A DNA stretch of 7,213 nucleotides from Pseudomonadota bacterium (GTDB lineage Bacteria > Pseudomonadota > Gammaproteobacteria > Enterobacterales > Succinivibrionaceae). Shown here in pieces: positions 6,872-7,213 of the stretch. The number at the start of each line of letters is the position of its first letter. Positions within the stretch are counted from its first letter, which is position 1. A program made the translations under genes and the position numbers. Location of the stretch: assembly GCA_023460615.1 (NCBI GenBank), contig JAEWPL010000164.1:1-7213 (forward strand). The letters run 5' to 3'. A model generated the notes under the pieces. That model saw only the letters and a program-made list of their open reading frames with translations. It was not told the origin of the DNA and ran no database searches.

Positions 6872-6900
6872 ATTTTAAAATTTTGTTTAAATTCAAACAA
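6872..6900 (-). promoter_or_regulatory. Candidate promoter P2 for the urt-ure operon
   Basis: On the minus strand TTGTTT (6900-6895, 3/6 to the -35 consensus) is 17 bp from TAAAAT (6877-6872, 5/6 to the -10 consensus). Transcription would start near 6865, giving a leader of about 95 bases. Both elements lie inside short palindromes (6883-6900 and 6869-6884). The region is so AT-rich that chance matches are likely. Confidence 0.35.
6883..6900. repeat. Inverted repeat TTGTTT-N6-AAACAA, possible operator
   Basis: A perfect 6-bp inverted repeat separated by six bases. It covers the -35 element of candidate promoter P2 and lies next to a 16-bp perfect palindrome (6869-6884, AAAATTTTAAAATTTT). Its symmetry and position would suit a dimeric regulator, but I cannot match it to a named binding site. 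Confidence 0.3.
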
Positions 6901-6999
6901 CTAGTTTTTCAAAACGAGTAATTTTTACAAAAATTAGCATTTTTAACAAAAAATTGAAACGATTTTTGATGGTGCGTAAATTTAACTAAACTAAAACTT

Positions 7000-7011
7000 T
7001 TAGTGCACTAA
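7000..7011. repeat. Perfect 12-bp palindrome TTAGTGCACTAA
   Basis: A 12-bp perfect palindrome about 230 bases upstream of urtA, the most GC-containing symmetric site in this AT-rich stretch. The inner GTGCAC resembles the GCAC/GTGC half-sites of NtrC-type nitrogen regulators, but the known NtrC sites space their halves apart (TGCAC, about seven bases, then GTGCA), which is not seen here. It could be an operator for an unidentified dimer, or chance. Confidence 0.3.
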
Positions 7012-7145
7012 TTCACCAAAATGGACATAAGATTTTTATACAAATTGATAAATAATATATTGAAATAATTTGAGGGGCCTATCGCCATTTTTGAACTTTT
7101 TTCAAAATTCAGCTCCTTATAAATCAACAAGTTAAGGATTTTGTT

Positions 7146-7213
7146 TTAGTTATCTCTCCCTTTTTGCCACTTAACTTTAGTACTTTTAAAAATTGCCATG
7201 ATAATAAGCAGGC
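7146..7213 (-). CDS. Possible C-terminal end of an upstream gene (partial, unidentified)
   Basis: Reading the minus strand in from the right edge, one frame stays open from 7211 to a TAA at 7148-7146 and encodes LLIIMAIFKSTKVKWQKGRDN. The hydrophobic run followed by a basic tail is what the C-terminus of a membrane protein can look like, but 21 codons are too few to identify anything. Another frame of the same strand stays open slightly longer, to a TGA at 7126-7124 (29 codons), so the choice rests on the look of the peptide. If real, the gene points the same way as urtA and ends about 375 bases before it, with no strong terminator visible between them. Confidence 0.25.
   Translation of the reverse strand, partial: LLIIMAIFKSTKVKWQKGRDN

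Larger units (their letters stand above)
6771..7145. other. Non-coding AT-rich upstream region of urtA
   Basis: No convincing gene is seen on either strand in these roughly 375 bases. The stretch is much richer in A and T than the coding part. It contains the two candidate promoters, the palindromes at 6869-6884, 6883-6900 and 7000-7011, and a 7-bp inverted repeat TTTTGAA/TTCAAAA with a 5-base loop (7089-7107). A weaker 5-bp stem CCTTA/TAAGG (7115-7137) is also present. I see no tRNA, rRNA, CRISPR repeat or insertion-sequence end. No good sigma-54 (GG-N10-GC) promoter facing urtA was found by eye. Confidence 0.7.

Noticed and set aside
7021..7068. Plus-strand ORF of 15 codons (MDIRFLYKLINNILK)
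   Set aside because: No ribosome-binding site, very AT-rich composition and short length; likely chance.
7080..7106. Eight-codon leader peptide starting at TTG behind an AAGGAG (minus strand)
   Set aside because: The ribosome-binding site and spacing are acceptable, but the start is TTG, the peptide LKKVQKWR has no regulatory codon run, and no attenuator follows.
7115..7137. Terminator of the upstream gene
   Set aside because: Only a 5-bp stem with a 13-base loop and no T-run in the minus-strand direction; too weak to call.

Overview
The window is the 5' half of a urea-uptake and urease gene cluster, read entirely on the minus strand. In transcription order it runs urtA, urtB, urtC, urtD, urtE, ureD, ureA, then the first bases of the next gene, almost certainly ureB, cut off by the left edge of the window. 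All seven complete genes have the hallmarks of their families and none is visibly broken.

Region by region, in transcription order: 7213-6771 is a non-coding, very AT-rich upstream region. It may include the tail of an unrelated upstream gene at the far edge. It also holds several short palindromes and two candidate sigma-70-type promoters. 6770-5493 encodes the periplasmic urea-binding protein UrtA. A strong stem-loop lies in the short gap before urtB. 5424-1148 encodes the two membrane permeases (UrtB, UrtC) and the two ABC ATPases (UrtD, UrtE), packed with gaps of a few bases or with overlaps. 1135-13 encodes the urease maturation protein UreD and the urease gamma subunit UreA. The strong ribosome-binding site overlapping the ureA stop leads into an ATG at 4-2.

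How the genes work together: UrtA captures urea in the periplasm, and UrtB/UrtC with UrtD/UrtE import it at the cost of ATP. Cytoplasmic urease (UreA plus UreB/UreC beyond the window) hydrolyses it to ammonia and carbon dioxide. UreD, with UreF/UreG/UreE presumably encoded further downstream, loads nickel into the enzyme. The spacing suggests one long transcript, so uptake, catalysis and maturation would be co-expressed. This fits nitrogen scavenging.

Organism: a Gram-negative bacterium is indicated by the periplasmic binding protein, which has a Sec-type signal peptide and no lipobox. Protein motifs and the urtABCDE-ureDAB order are typical of Proteobacteria. The AT-rich composition would suit an AT-rich gammaproteobacterium, possibly host-associated, but the lineage cannot be fixed from this sequence alone.

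I found no sign of a previously undescribed system. The most interesting parts are regulatory: the urtA-urtB stem-loop, the palindromes overlapping a candidate promoter upstream of urtA, and some departures from the usual UreD motifs.
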